A stretch of 43,811 nt of DNA from Bacteroidaceae bacterium (GTDB taxonomy: Bacteria; Bacteroidota; Bacteroidia; Bacteroidales; Bacteroidaceae): the NCBI GenBank assembly GCA_017381475.1, contig JAFOCD010000131.1, forward strand, positions 1 through 43,811, in the 5' to 3' direction. Position numbers and translations under genes: made by a program. This document shows, piece by piece, positions 35,652-43,191 of the stretch. The notes under the pieces are model-generated. The model was not told where the DNA came from. It was given only the letters and a program-made list of their open reading frames with translations, and searched no databases. Each line of letters starts with the position of its first letter. The first letter of the stretch is position 1.

Positions 35652-37109
35652 ATGGAAAAGTTGAATTTGCAGCCCGAGGCACTTTTCGGGTACTTTATGA
35701 AGATAAATGAGATTCCACGCGGTTCAAAGAATGAGGCGCAGATTTCGGCCTATCTGCAGAACTTTGGTAAGGAACTCGGTTATGAAACCATTGCCGATGA
35801 GGTTGGCAATGTATTGATAAAGAAACCTGCATCTTCCGGTTACGAGAACAGGAAGACAATCATCCTGCAGGGGCACATGGATATGGTGTGTGACAAACGC
35901 CCCGATGTAGAGCACGATTTCACCAAGGATCCTATCAAGGCTTGGGTCGATGGGGAGTGGCTCAAGGCGCAGGGTACAACCCTTGGTGCCGACAACGGTA
36001 TCGGTGTTGCTGCTGCAATGGCAATTCTTGCCGACAAAACCTTGCAGCATGGTCCCATCAATTGCCTTTTTACAATTGATGAGGAGACCGGTCTTACCGG
36101 TGCCGAGGCGCTTGCACCAGAACTTCTGCAGGGCGATATCCTTGTAAACCTTGACAGTGAGGACGAGGGCGAGATGTTCATTGGCTGTGCCGGTGGCGTG
36201 TGCAACTATGCCGCTTTCGAGCATGAATGGACAAACGTTGGCAGCGACCTCTTCTTTATGAAGGTCGACATCAATGCCCTCACAGGCGGTCACTCGGGCG
36301 ACGATATCAACAAGAATCGCGCCAATGCCAACAAACTGCTTTGCCGTTTCCTTGCGCGTGTAGCCGATAAGTATGAATTCCACCTCTGCGATATAACTGG
36401 TGGTAGCCTGCATAATGCAATTCCACGCGATGCGTCAGCTGTGTTTGCAATCCCTGCGGCCGATAAGGAGAATGTGCGTGTTGACTTCAATCTTTTTGCA
36501 GCCGAGGTTCAGGACGAGTACAGCGTGACAGAACCAACAATGCGTTTCACATTGCAGAGTACCGATCCTGTTGCACGCGCCATCGACCCTGTTGTAACCG
36601 ACAAACTCCTGCGCTGTGTGTGTGCAGTGTTCAACGGTGTCTTTGCAATGAGCCAAGATGTTCCAGGTCTGGTTGAGACATCAAGCAATCTCGCGTCAAT
36701 CAAACGCACATCAGATAATGTGATAACTATCACAACCAGCCAGCGCAGTTCTATTGAATCTGCCCGCGATTTTGTTTCATATTCAGTGCGTGCAGCATTT
36801 GAACTTGCCGGCGCAAAGGTTGTCACAAAGGGACAATACCCCGGCTGGAAGCCAAACATGAAGTCCGAAATTCTCAAAGTGGCATGCGATACATACAAAC
36901 AACTGTTTGGCGATGAAGCTAAGATCAAGGCTATTCATGCCGGTCTTGAGTGTGGCCTTTTCCTTGAGAAAGCGCCCCATCTCGACATGATTTCGTTCGG
37001 CCCCACAATGCGTGGCGTGCACTCGCCAGATGAGCGTCTGCACATCGCTTCAACCGAGCGTTGGTGGCGTCATCTGTTGCTGTTGCTCTCGAATGCACCG
37101 GTAAAGTAA
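35652..37109 (+). CDS. pepD: Aminoacyl-histidine dipeptidase, paralogue 2
   Basis: 485 residues, the same length as the gene at 17,008 and clearly homologous across the whole chain, though far from identical. Metal ligands are conserved: His75-x-Asp77 (GHMDM), Asp114 (LGADNGIG), Glu144-Glu145 (DEETGL), NLDSEDEG, and the closing VHSPDERLHIAS. The lid-domain GGHSGDDINKNRANANK is kept. Cytosolic Xaa-His dipeptidase. Probably co-transcribed with the beta-helix lipoprotein gene, 49 bases on. The two copies may differ in substrate range; that is inference. Confidence 0.93.
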   Translation: MEKLNLQPEALFGYFMKINEIPRGSKNEAQISAYLQNFGKELGYETIADEVGNVLIKKPASSGYENRKTIILQGHMDMVCDKRPDVEHDFTKDPIKAWVDGEWLKAQGTTLGADNGIGVAAAMAILADKTLQHGPINCLFTIDEETGLTGAEALAPELLQGDILVNLDSEDEGEMFIGCAGGVCNYAAFEHEWTNVGSDLFFMKVDINALTGGHSGDDINKNRANANKLLCRFLARVADKYEFHLCDITGGSLHNAIPRDASAVFAIPAADKENVRVDFNLFAAEVQDEYSVTEPTMRFTLQSTDPVARAIDPVVTDKLLRCVCAVFNGVFAMSQDVPGLVETSSNLASIKRTSDNVITITTSQRSSIESARDFVSYSVRAAFELAGAKVVTKGQYPGWKPNMKSEILKVACDTYKQLFGDEAKIKAIHAGLECGLFLEKAPHLDMISFGPTMRGVHSPDERLHIASTERWWRHLLLLLSNAPVK

Positions 37110-37158
37110 TGCAATAAAGAATGCTTTTCATCGTTAATACACTACATGATTAAAAGCG

Positions 37159-38607
37159 ATGATAAAGAAACTGATACTTTTATATATGAGTATGATGTCG
37201 GTATTCCTCGTTTCCTGTAACGAGGATGCCGATTTCTCTTCCAGTCCCTCGTTGCGTCTGGAATTCTCGTGCGATACCGTTTCGTTCGATACCCTTTTTA
37301 CCCAGGTGATGTCTCCGACGGCCAAGTTCGTGGTGCGTAACCGCAACGAGAATTCATTGCGCATAAGCAGCGTGCAGCTCTGCGGTGGTGAAGACTCTCC
37401 ATTCAGCGTGCTTGTTGACGGCCAGTACGGCACCATGATGCACGACCTTGAAATCCGTGCCAAGGACAGCATCTATGTGCTTGCATCTGTAAACATAGAC
37501 CGTAATGGCGAGGATATACCATTGATGGTCAAGGACTCCTTGCTTTTTACCCTTGAAAGTGGGGTGCAGCAAAGTTTGTTGCTGCTAGCGTACGGACGCG
37601 ATGTAACCTTCCTGCATGGGCGGAATATACTTGTCGATACAACCTTTACGGCAGGTCACTATGTGGTCTATGACAGCCTTGCAGTGGCACCAGGTGTGAC
37701 TCTTTCGCTTGCTCCTGGTACAATACTGTATTTTCACGACAAGGCATTCCTTAAAGTTGGCGGAACTCTGAAGGCAGAGGGAACAGTTGATGCGCCTATT
37801 GTTTTCCGTGGCGACCGCACTGACAGAATGTTCTCGTACCTTCCGTATGACCGCATACCGGGCCAGTGGGATGGTGTTGTGTTTACATCGACAAGCAACG
37901 GCAACTCGCTCGCGCATTGTGATATACACAGCGCTAACTACGGAATCAGGGTAGAGCAGGGTGATAGCACGCAACATCGCATAACGATAGAATCATCAAA
38001 AGTGCAGAATTTCCATGGCAATGCTCTTGAACTTGTCATGGCACGCGCTACTGTTGCAAACTCACTCTTTGCCAACGCACAGGGTAACTGTGTGAAGGTA
38101 GTGGGCGGTGATGTGAACTTTGTGCATTGTACGATTGCCAACTTCTATGTGTGGCGTCAGCGCGACGTCGCTTTGGCTTTGCATAATAGCATTGATGGCG
38201 CGCCGGCACCGTTGCGTAGAGCGCTGTTTGCCAACTGCATCATTGCCGGCTCAAAGAAGGACGAACTGATGGGTTATCTCACAAGTTGGGGAGATACCAT
38301 CCCTAATTCGCTTAATTATCGTTTCGAGAATTCGTTGATAACTACGGTTGATGTTGCCGACAGCTGTTTCTTGAATATAAGATATGACAGTCTTGATGTA
38401 TCGCCTTTTGGTAAGGAGCATTTCCGTCTGGTTGACCACGATATCTTTGATTATGATTTCCACCTCACTGCCGAGAGCACGGCGCGTGGCTTGGCGTCGG
38501 ATGAATATATTGAAAGTCTGCCCGTCGACATCGACGGTGTTCCGCGTGCAGCCGGAGCCGTGGATGCAGGCTGTTTTCAGTATGTAGAGGAGAAAACGGA
38601 AAACTGA
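37159..38607 (+). CDS. Lipoprotein with right-handed beta-helix repeats
   Basis: 482 residues. Lipobox at Cys20 (VFLVSCNED). After an N-terminal beta-sandwich-like region (~25-150), the chain from ~170 to 420 has short beta-helix turns of the pectate-lyase/PbH1 type (GTLKAEGTVDAPIVFRG, NYGIRVEQGDSTQHRITIESSKV, NALELVMARATVANSLF). It ends in VDIDGVPRAAGAVDAGCFQ, a tail often seen in 'choice-of-anchor Q' proteins. No catalytic residues of a lyase can be pointed to, so a polysaccharide- or surface-binding role is inferred only. Convergent with rlmH. Confidence 0.82.
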   Translation: MIKKLILLYMSMMSVFLVSCNEDADFSSSPSLRLEFSCDTVSFDTLFTQVMSPTAKFVVRNRNENSLRISSVQLCGGEDSPFSVLVDGQYGTMMHDLEIRAKDSIYVLASVNIDRNGEDIPLMVKDSLLFTLESGVQQSLLLLAYGRDVTFLHGRNILVDTTFTAGHYVVYDSLAVAPGVTLSLAPGTILYFHDKAFLKVGGTLKAEGTVDAPIVFRGDRTDRMFSYLPYDRIPGQWDGVVFTSTSNGNSLAHCDIHSANYGIRVEQGDSTQHRITIESSKVQNFHGNALELVMARATVANSLFANAQGNCVKVVGGDVNFVHCTIANFYVWRQRDVALALHNSIDGAPAPLRRALFANCIIAGSKKDELMGYLTSWGDTIPNSLNYRFENSLITTVDVADSCFLNIRYDSLDVSPFGKEHFRLVDHDIFDYDFHLTAESTARGLASDEYIESLPVDIDGVPRAAGAVDAGCFQYVEEKTEN

Positions 38608-38613
38608 AAGCGG

Positions 38614-38672
38614 AAAGGTGAAAAGTTTGAAAGCACGACATTTGCATTGCAATCGTCGTGCTTTTCACCTTT
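38614..38672. terminator. Nested inverted repeats between convergent genes
   Basis: AAAGGTGAAAAG (38614-38625) can pair with CTTTTCACCTTT (38661-38672), while AAAGCACGAC (38630-38639) can pair with GTCGTGCTTT (38655-38664). Probable bidirectional terminator. The right arm touches the rlmH stop. Confidence 0.65.
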
Positions 38673-39144
38673 AATTGTGATGATAGGGCAGGTGGTTTAT
38701 AATCGTGTATGCCCTGTAGAGTTGCTCCACGAATAGCAGGCGAATCATCTGGTGCGAGAAGGTCATCTTTGATAGTGAGAGTTTCTCGTGTGCCGCTTCA
38801 TAAATCTTTGGTGCGAATCCATAAGGTCCTCCGACAATGAACACCAATCTCTTTGTCGAGATGTTCTGCTTGTGTTCAATCCACGCCGCGAACTCGGTGG
38901 AACGGAACTCCTTGCCACCCTCGTCGAGCAGTACAACGCGGTCGCCTGGCTGCAATGCCTTCAGTATGAGCTCGCCCTCGGCCTCTTTCTGTTGTGCCTC
39001 GCTCAGCTTCTTGGCATTCTTCAGTTCGGGGATAATATCAATGTCGAACTGAGCAAAGTGGCTCAGCCTTTGCGTGTAATCCTTTATTCCTGCTATTATG
39101 TTGTTATCGACAGTGCGTCCCACAACAAGTAGTGTTATCTTCAT
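38671..39144 (-). CDS. rlmH: 23S rRNA (pseudouridine1915-N3)-methyltransferase RlmH
   Basis: 157 residues from the ATG at 39144, the exact family length. The frame stays open upstream as far as 40,116 but there runs antisense to nadC, so that extension is rejected. SPOUT methyltransferase motifs: LVFIVGGPYGFAP and the hallmark LSLSKMTFSHQMIRLLFVEQLYRA, ending LPYHHN. It methylates pseudouridine 1915 in helix 69 of 23S rRNA in the assembled ribosome. Divergent from nadC with ~100 bases between. Confidence 0.96.
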   Translation of the reverse strand: MKITLLVVGRTVDNNIIAGIKDYTQRLSHFAQFDIDIIPELKNAKKLSEAQQKEAEGELILKALQPGDRVVLLDEGGKEFRSTEFAAWIEHKQNISTKRLVFIVGGPYGFAPKIYEAAHEKLSLSKMTFSHQMIRLLFVEQLYRAYTIINHLPYHHN

Positions 39145-39193
39145 TCCTGTTCCGGTTTTGTGCCACGAAGATACAATAAAAAACTGTTCTACT

Positions 39194-39225
39194 TTTGCTT
39201 GGCTGACAATAATTGTATATCTTCG
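39194..39225 (+). promoter_or_regulatory. Promoter of nadC
   Basis: TTTG (39194-39197), 20 nt, TATCTTCG (39218-39225), 22 nt before the start. Confidence 0.65.
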
Positions 39226-39246
39226 CAAAAATAAAACCCGAATATT

Positions 39247-40098
39247 ATGAACGTAAAAGACGAATTGATCGATAGACTCATCGATTTGGCATTCGCCGAG
39301 GATATTGGCGACGGTGACCATACAACCCTTTCTACAATTCCTGCCGATGCAATGGGCAAGAATATGTTGCTCATCAAGGAAGACGGTGTTCTTGCCGGTG
39401 TTGAGATGGCAAAGCGCATTTTTGCACGTTTCGATGAGGCTCTTCAGGTCGAGGTGCTCATTGAGGATGGCGCCGAGGTGAAGAAGGGCGACATTGCAAT
39501 GTATGTTACCGGTAGCGTGCGCTCTCTGTTGCAGACCGAGCGTCTCATGCTCAATGTAATGCAGCGCATGAGTGGTATTGCTACAATGACACGTCGCTAT
39601 GTCAAGGAACTCGAGGGTACAGGCACACGTGTGCTCGATACCCGCAAGACAACCCCGGGCATGCGCATCATGGAGAAAGAGGCTGTGCGAATTGGTGGTG
39701 GTGTGAACCACCGTATCGGTCTTTTTGACATGATACTCATCAAGGACAACCATGTCGATTTCGCAGGTGGCATTGAACAGGCTGTCTCTCGTGCCAAGGA
39801 GTACTGCAAGGCATGTGGCAAGGACTTGAAGATTGAGGTCGAGGTACGTACACTCGAGGATTTGCAGAAGGTGATTGACATGGGCGGCATCCAGCGCATC
39901 ATGTTCGACAACTTCGATACCGAGAAGACACGCAAGGCGGTTGAGATGGTTGCCGGCCGTTACGAGACCGAATCGTCGGGCGGTATCACATTCGACACCC
40001 TTCGCAGCTATGCCCTCTGTGGCGTTGACTTCATCTCTGTTGGTGCTCTCACACACTCGGTGAAGGGACTCGACATGAGTTTCAAAGCTGTTAAATAA
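39247..40098 (+). CDS. nadC: Quinolinate phosphoribosyltransferase (carboxylating)
   Basis: 283 residues. Converts quinolinate and PRPP to nicotinate mononucleotide, CO2 and PPi in de novo NAD synthesis. Motifs: EDIGDGDHTT at the N-terminus, LNVMQRMSGIAT, TRKTTPGMR, the catalytic LIKDNH, IEVEVRTLE, and VGALTHSVKGLDMS. nadA and nadB are not nearby. Own promoter; 93 bases lie before the kinase gene. Confidence 0.96.
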   Translation: MNVKDELIDRLIDLAFAEDIGDGDHTTLSTIPADAMGKNMLLIKEDGVLAGVEMAKRIFARFDEALQVEVLIEDGAEVKKGDIAMYVTGSVRSLLQTERLMLNVMQRMSGIATMTRRYVKELEGTGTRVLDTRKTTPGMRIMEKEAVRIGGGVNHRIGLFDMILIKDNHVDFAGGIEQAVSRAKEYCKACGKDLKIEVEVRTLEDLQKVIDMGGIQRIMFDNFDTEKTRKAVEMVAGRYETESSGGITFDTLRSYALCGVDFISVGALTHSVKGLDMSFKAVK

Positions 40099-40191
40099 AG
40101 CATTTGATTGATGCAATTTTGCTGTCTGCCGAATTTATTGTTCTAATATTGGAAAAATATATAACTTGCGCAGCGTAAAGCAAAAAATGCA

Positions 40192-41319
40192 ATGGCTTGG
40201 AGTCTTAAGAAACGAACGGTAGAATATGTCATATACCTCCTGTTCTGGAGTGTATTGCTGTTGTCTCCACTTTTGGGAGCATTCATGAAGTATGCCATTC
40301 AAGGAGATGATGCCTTTCTGCCTACAACAGAAGAACTGCTGTCGTTCTGGAAATTCCTGTTGCCGGCAATCATACTGTTCTTTATAAACAATAACATACT
40401 GATGCCTTTCCTTCTCAATAAAGAGAGGGGAAGGCATCTTGTGCTTTACCTGCTATGTGCCATTGTAGTCAGTGTTATTGTTTTTGTGGCTTTCCCTGTT
40501 GACAATCCATCATTGCCCGTCGCATCAAACATAGAGCAGTTGCCACAGTCTCTTCCAAAGGGCGAACAGAAGGTGTGGATGTTCTTCTCGGATTCCAGAA
40601 ATGTGCGTATCTTGTTATCTCTCTTTGCTCTTGTGTTTAATATCTGCGTGCGTCTATTCTTCTTTACCATACGTCGTGACGAGAGTATTAAGGAACTCGA
40701 GAAGGAGAAACTGCGCTCCGAACTCGAATATCTCAAGTATCAGATAAACCCACATTTCTTCATGAACAGCCTTAACAATATTCATGCTCTCATTGATATT
40801 GACAAGGTGAAGGCGCAGAAAACCGTTGTTGAATTGTCGAACATGATGCGCTATGTTCTCTATGACAAATCTTCGACATTTGTGTCAATGGAAAAAGAGG
40901 TTAAATTCCTGGGCAGTTATATCGACCTTATGCGCCTGCGCTATACTGACAAACTTGAGATAAAGACTGATTTCTCTACAGAACCGCAAGGTATCTATGT
41001 TCCTTCACTTCTCTTTATGCAGTTCCTTGAGAATGCATTCAAACATGGAGTTACCTACAAGAAGAAATCACTTATAGAGGTTTCGTTGAAAGCCGATGAG
41101 GCTGTCGGCAATGTCATCTTTATATGCCGTAACACCTTGCCCGAGTCTCCAAACACCACAGTTGTGCGTACGGGTGGTGGAATCGGTGTCGAGAATGCCC
41201 GCAAGCGACTTGAATTGCTCTATGGCGACAAAGCGCAACTTCATATCTCCAATAACGGAGAATGGTATAATGTTGAACTGAAAATTCCAATACAATATGA
41301 TCAGGTGTATAATAGTTGA
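40192..41319 (+). CDS. LytS/YehU-type sensor histidine kinase
   Basis: 375 residues. Four transmembrane segments in the first ~165 residues, with no large sensor domain. Then the His_kinase (PF06580-type) H-box INPHFFMNSLNN, N-box FLENAFKHGV and G-box GGGIGVENARKRLELLYG. It autophosphorylates the His of the H-box and passes the phosphate to the LytTR regulator, whose gene starts 23 bases before its own stop. The stimulus is unknown; in Bacteroidetes such pairs are common and mostly uncharacterised. Confidence 0.92.
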   Translation: MAWSLKKRTVEYVIYLLFWSVLLLSPLLGAFMKYAIQGDDAFLPTTEELLSFWKFLLPAIILFFINNNILMPFLLNKERGRHLVLYLLCAIVVSVIVFVAFPVDNPSLPVASNIEQLPQSLPKGEQKVWMFFSDSRNVRILLSLFALVFNICVRLFFFTIRRDESIKELEKEKLRSELEYLKYQINPHFFMNSLNNIHALIDIDKVKAQKTVVELSNMMRYVLYDKSSTFVSMEKEVKFLGSYIDLMRLRYTDKLEIKTDFSTEPQGIYVPSLLFMQFLENAFKHGVTYKKKSLIEVSLKADEAVGNVIFICRNTLPESPNTTVVRTGGGIGVENARKRLELLYGDKAQLHISNNGEWYNVELKIPIQYDQVYNS

Positions 41320-42037
41320 TGACGAGCCGTTGGCGGTTGCACAGCTCGAGAAATATGTGGAACGCGTGCCGTTTCTTGTGAATGTAGGGTCGTGCTCATC
41401 GGCTGCCGAGGCAATGGAGTTTCTCTCTACAGGCAACGTGGATGCAATGTTTGTCGATATAAATATGCCCGACATTGACGGCGTACAGTTCGTACGTTCG
41501 CTGGTAAACCCTCCATTGGTCGTCTTTACCACGGCCTATTCCGAGTATGCCATCGATGGCTTTAGACTTGATGCTGTTGACTATCTGCTAAAGCCAATAG
41601 CCTTTGAGGATTTCCTTAAGGCATCCAATAAACTGAACCGGATTTATAGCATAAATAACAATGCGCAGTCTGCAGTGGAGCAGGGCGAGGGAGTGTGTCA
41701 CGATTGCTTGTTTGTAAAATCTGATTACCGTATGCTACGCGTGCCCATCTCCTCGATAAAGTACATTGAGAGCATGAGTGAGTATGTGCGCATTTATGTC
41801 GAGGATAGCCCGAAACCCATTGTTTCACTCCTGAGTATGAAGAAGATTGAGGAGAGCTTGCCCGCAGGGGATTTCATGCGTGTTCATCGCTCCTATCTCA
41901 TTAACCTTAATAAAGTCAAGGAGGTCTCTAAAATGCGCCTTGTCTATGATGGCGGTGTCTATGTGCCCATTGGTGAAATGTACAAGGATGCCTTCTACGA
42001 GTATATCGACAAACACTTTATAGGTAAAAGCAAGTGA
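41297..42037 (+). CDS. LytTR-family response regulator
   Basis: 246 residues. Receiver domain (~1-120) with Asp8-Asp9, phospho-acceptor Asp54 (FVDINMPDIDG), Thr79 and Lys99 (YLLKP); then a LytTR DNA-binding domain (~145-240: VKSDYRMLRVPISSIKYIESMSEYVRI and MRVHRSYLINLNKV). Overlaps the kinase gene by 23 bases, so the two form one system. The target genes are not visible; no pair of LytTR direct repeats was found upstream of the flanking genes. Confidence 0.94.
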   Translation: MIRCIIVDDEPLAVAQLEKYVERVPFLVNVGSCSSAAEAMEFLSTGNVDAMFVDINMPDIDGVQFVRSLVNPPLVVFTTAYSEYAIDGFRLDAVDYLLKPIAFEDFLKASNKLNRIYSINNNAQSAVEQGEGVCHDCLFVKSDYRMLRVPISSIKYIESMSEYVRIYVEDSPKPIVSLLSMKKIEESLPAGDFMRVHRSYLINLNKVKEVSKMRLVYDGGVYVPIGEMYKDAFYEYIDKHFIGKSK

Positions 42038-42057
42038 CTATTTAAAGATTAAAGCCC

Positions 42058-42107
42058 AAAAGGCCTGAAAGGGGATTGTGTTGTTCCCTTTCAGGCCTTT
42101 TTGCCCT
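42058..42107 (+). terminator. Terminator of the two-component operon
   Basis: 42058-42073 (AAAAGGCCTGAAAGGG) pairs with 42086-42101, followed by a T-rich tail. Confidence 0.85.
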
Positions 42108-42145
42108 TTTGTTTTTTTAGGCCTAAATGGATTGAAAAGCCTCGT

Positions 42146-42613
42146 TTAGTATTCCACCTTGTCGCTTTTTTTTCTCCAGGCGTTGAATGGTGCCTGTGCT
42201 TCCTCGTGTAAAATATTTTCAATGGGTTTGTTGCGGTTTTCGGGCTTCAGTTCAAGCTCGCGGTAGATGAATGAATCGTCGAAATTTACCGCTGCTGCAT
42301 CGTGCTGGTTCGCGCCATAGAAAATCTTGTCAATGTGCGCCCAGTATATTGCTCCCAGGCACATGGGGCAGGGCTCGCACGATGTGTATATCACACACCC
42401 ACTCAAGTCGAAAGTCCCTAGTTTTAAGCATGCTGAGCGTATTGCACAAACCTCGGCATGCGCCGTTGGGTCATTGTTGGGTGTCACGCGATTAACACCT
42501 GTTGCAACAATCTCTCCGTTCTTTACAATGACGGCTCCAAAGGGACCGCCGCCGTTCTCGACATTCTCCACTGCAAGGGCAATGGCCTTGCGCATAAAAT
42601 CCTGGTGATTCAT
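42146..42613 (-). CDS. guaD: Guanine deaminase / nucleoside deaminase
   Basis: 155 residues, as in Bacillus-type guanine deaminase. Converts guanine to xanthine. Zinc site: His52-x-Glu54 (AHAEV) and Cys82-x-x-Cys85 (CEPCPMCLGAIYWA). The tRNA-adenosine deaminase TadA has a closely similar core; the closing FNAWRKKSDKVEY is the guanine-deaminase tail, which favours GuaD. A strong promoter lies 55-85 bases upstream. Monocistronic here. Confidence 0.85.
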   Translation of the reverse strand: MNHQDFMRKAIALAVENVENGGGPFGAVIVKNGEIVATGVNRVTPNNDPTAHAEVCAIRSACLKLGTFDLSGCVIYTSCEPCPMCLGAIYWAHIDKIFYGANQHDAAAVNFDDSFIYRELELKPENRNKPIENILHEEAQAPFNAWRKKSDKVEY

Positions 42614-42667
42614 ACTTGCTATTTTTACTTGTCAAACAATGCTGCAAAGCAAACGGTTCACTACAAG

Positions 42668-42698
42668 CAAAGTTAAAAAAAGGTTGGGAAAAAATCAA
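42668..42698 (-). promoter_or_regulatory. Promoter of guaD
   Basis: Minus strand TTG (42696-42698), 20 nt, TAACTTTG (42668-42675). A small hairpin (TCAAG/CTTGA, 42695-42707) overlaps its -33 side. Confidence 0.6.
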
Positions 42699-42720
42699 GA
42701 GTCTTGACTTTTTTATTTTA

Positions 42721-42981
42721 GACAGAAGGACATAAGGTCGCGGTAATCGTTTAGCCTCACCCTAACCCTCTCCAAAAGAGAGGGAACTTATATGATTTTA
42801 TTCTTTCTGCTATTAGATATGGCGTTGGATATCTTCCAACTTAAAAGAATTTACCCCTGCGGCAAGGTGAAAACTCGTTTTCCCATTACTGCAGGGGTGA
42901 ATTCTTCTTTGTCGCAAGTGAAACTATGCGACGCGCTTATCTAATAGCAGAAAGTCTCTTCTGTTCTTTTGTTCTTCTGTC
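42721..42981. repeat. REP-like and cloverleaf-like palindromic intergenic element
   Basis: The stretch of ~370 bases after guaD holds no gene. Outer 11-bp inverted repeats with one mismatch (42721-42731, 42971-42981) enclose two parts. First, a short REP-like hairpin (CCCTCTC 42766-42772 with GAGAGGG 42778-42784). Second, a structure with a 17-bp perfect stem (42803-42819 with 42938-42954), a left hairpin (42824-42840), a 16-bp apical stem (42845-42860 with 42891-42906, one G-T pair) and a right hairpin (42911-42932). It could be a mobile non-coding repeat or a structured RNA. No transposase gene lies within it. Confidence 0.65.
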
Positions 42982-42987
42982 CAAAAA

Positions 42988-43158
42988 ATGAATCGCGTTT
43001 TTTGCTTTTTCGGCACTTTTTCGGCACGCTATCTATCTATCTACTGCGTTGACAAGAACGACGCTGACAAGGCAATTGCAGCTCTCAAGGCAGCAGGCGA
43101 GGACGCATATGTTCTCGGTGAACTTGTTGAGTCAACAGAGGGCGTTATTATTTGTTAA
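42988..43158 (+). pseudogene. Chimeric frame ending in the PurM C-terminus
   Basis: The ATG at 42988 opens a 56-residue frame. The first ~20 residues match nothing and are encoded by low-complexity sequence: the 11-bp repeat TTTTTCGGCAC twice in tandem at 43006-43027, then CTAT three times at 43029-43040. From ~43039 the frame reads YCVDKNDADKAIAALKAAGE and on to EGVIIC, which matches the end of AIR synthase (PurM) of clostridia. It is best read as the last ~37 codons of a foreign purM whose upstream part was lost at a junction, not as a real gene. Confidence 0.65.
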
Positions 43159-43178
43159 TAGGCTAATCCATAAAGATT

Positions 43179-43182
43179 GGAG
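43179..43182 (+). promoter_or_regulatory. Shine-Dalgarno site GGAG
   Basis: GGAG 9 nt before the ATG at 43192. The Bacteroidales genes to the left show no such sites, so it supports a different (Firmicutes) origin. Confidence 0.7.
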
Positions 43183-43191
43183 TGCAGGCAT

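Noticed and set aside
42694..42712. Small TCAAG/CTTGA hairpin followed by Ts, as a terminator of a gene to the right
   Set aside because: The stem is only five pairs and no gene is visible to its right on that strand. It overlaps the guaD promoter instead.
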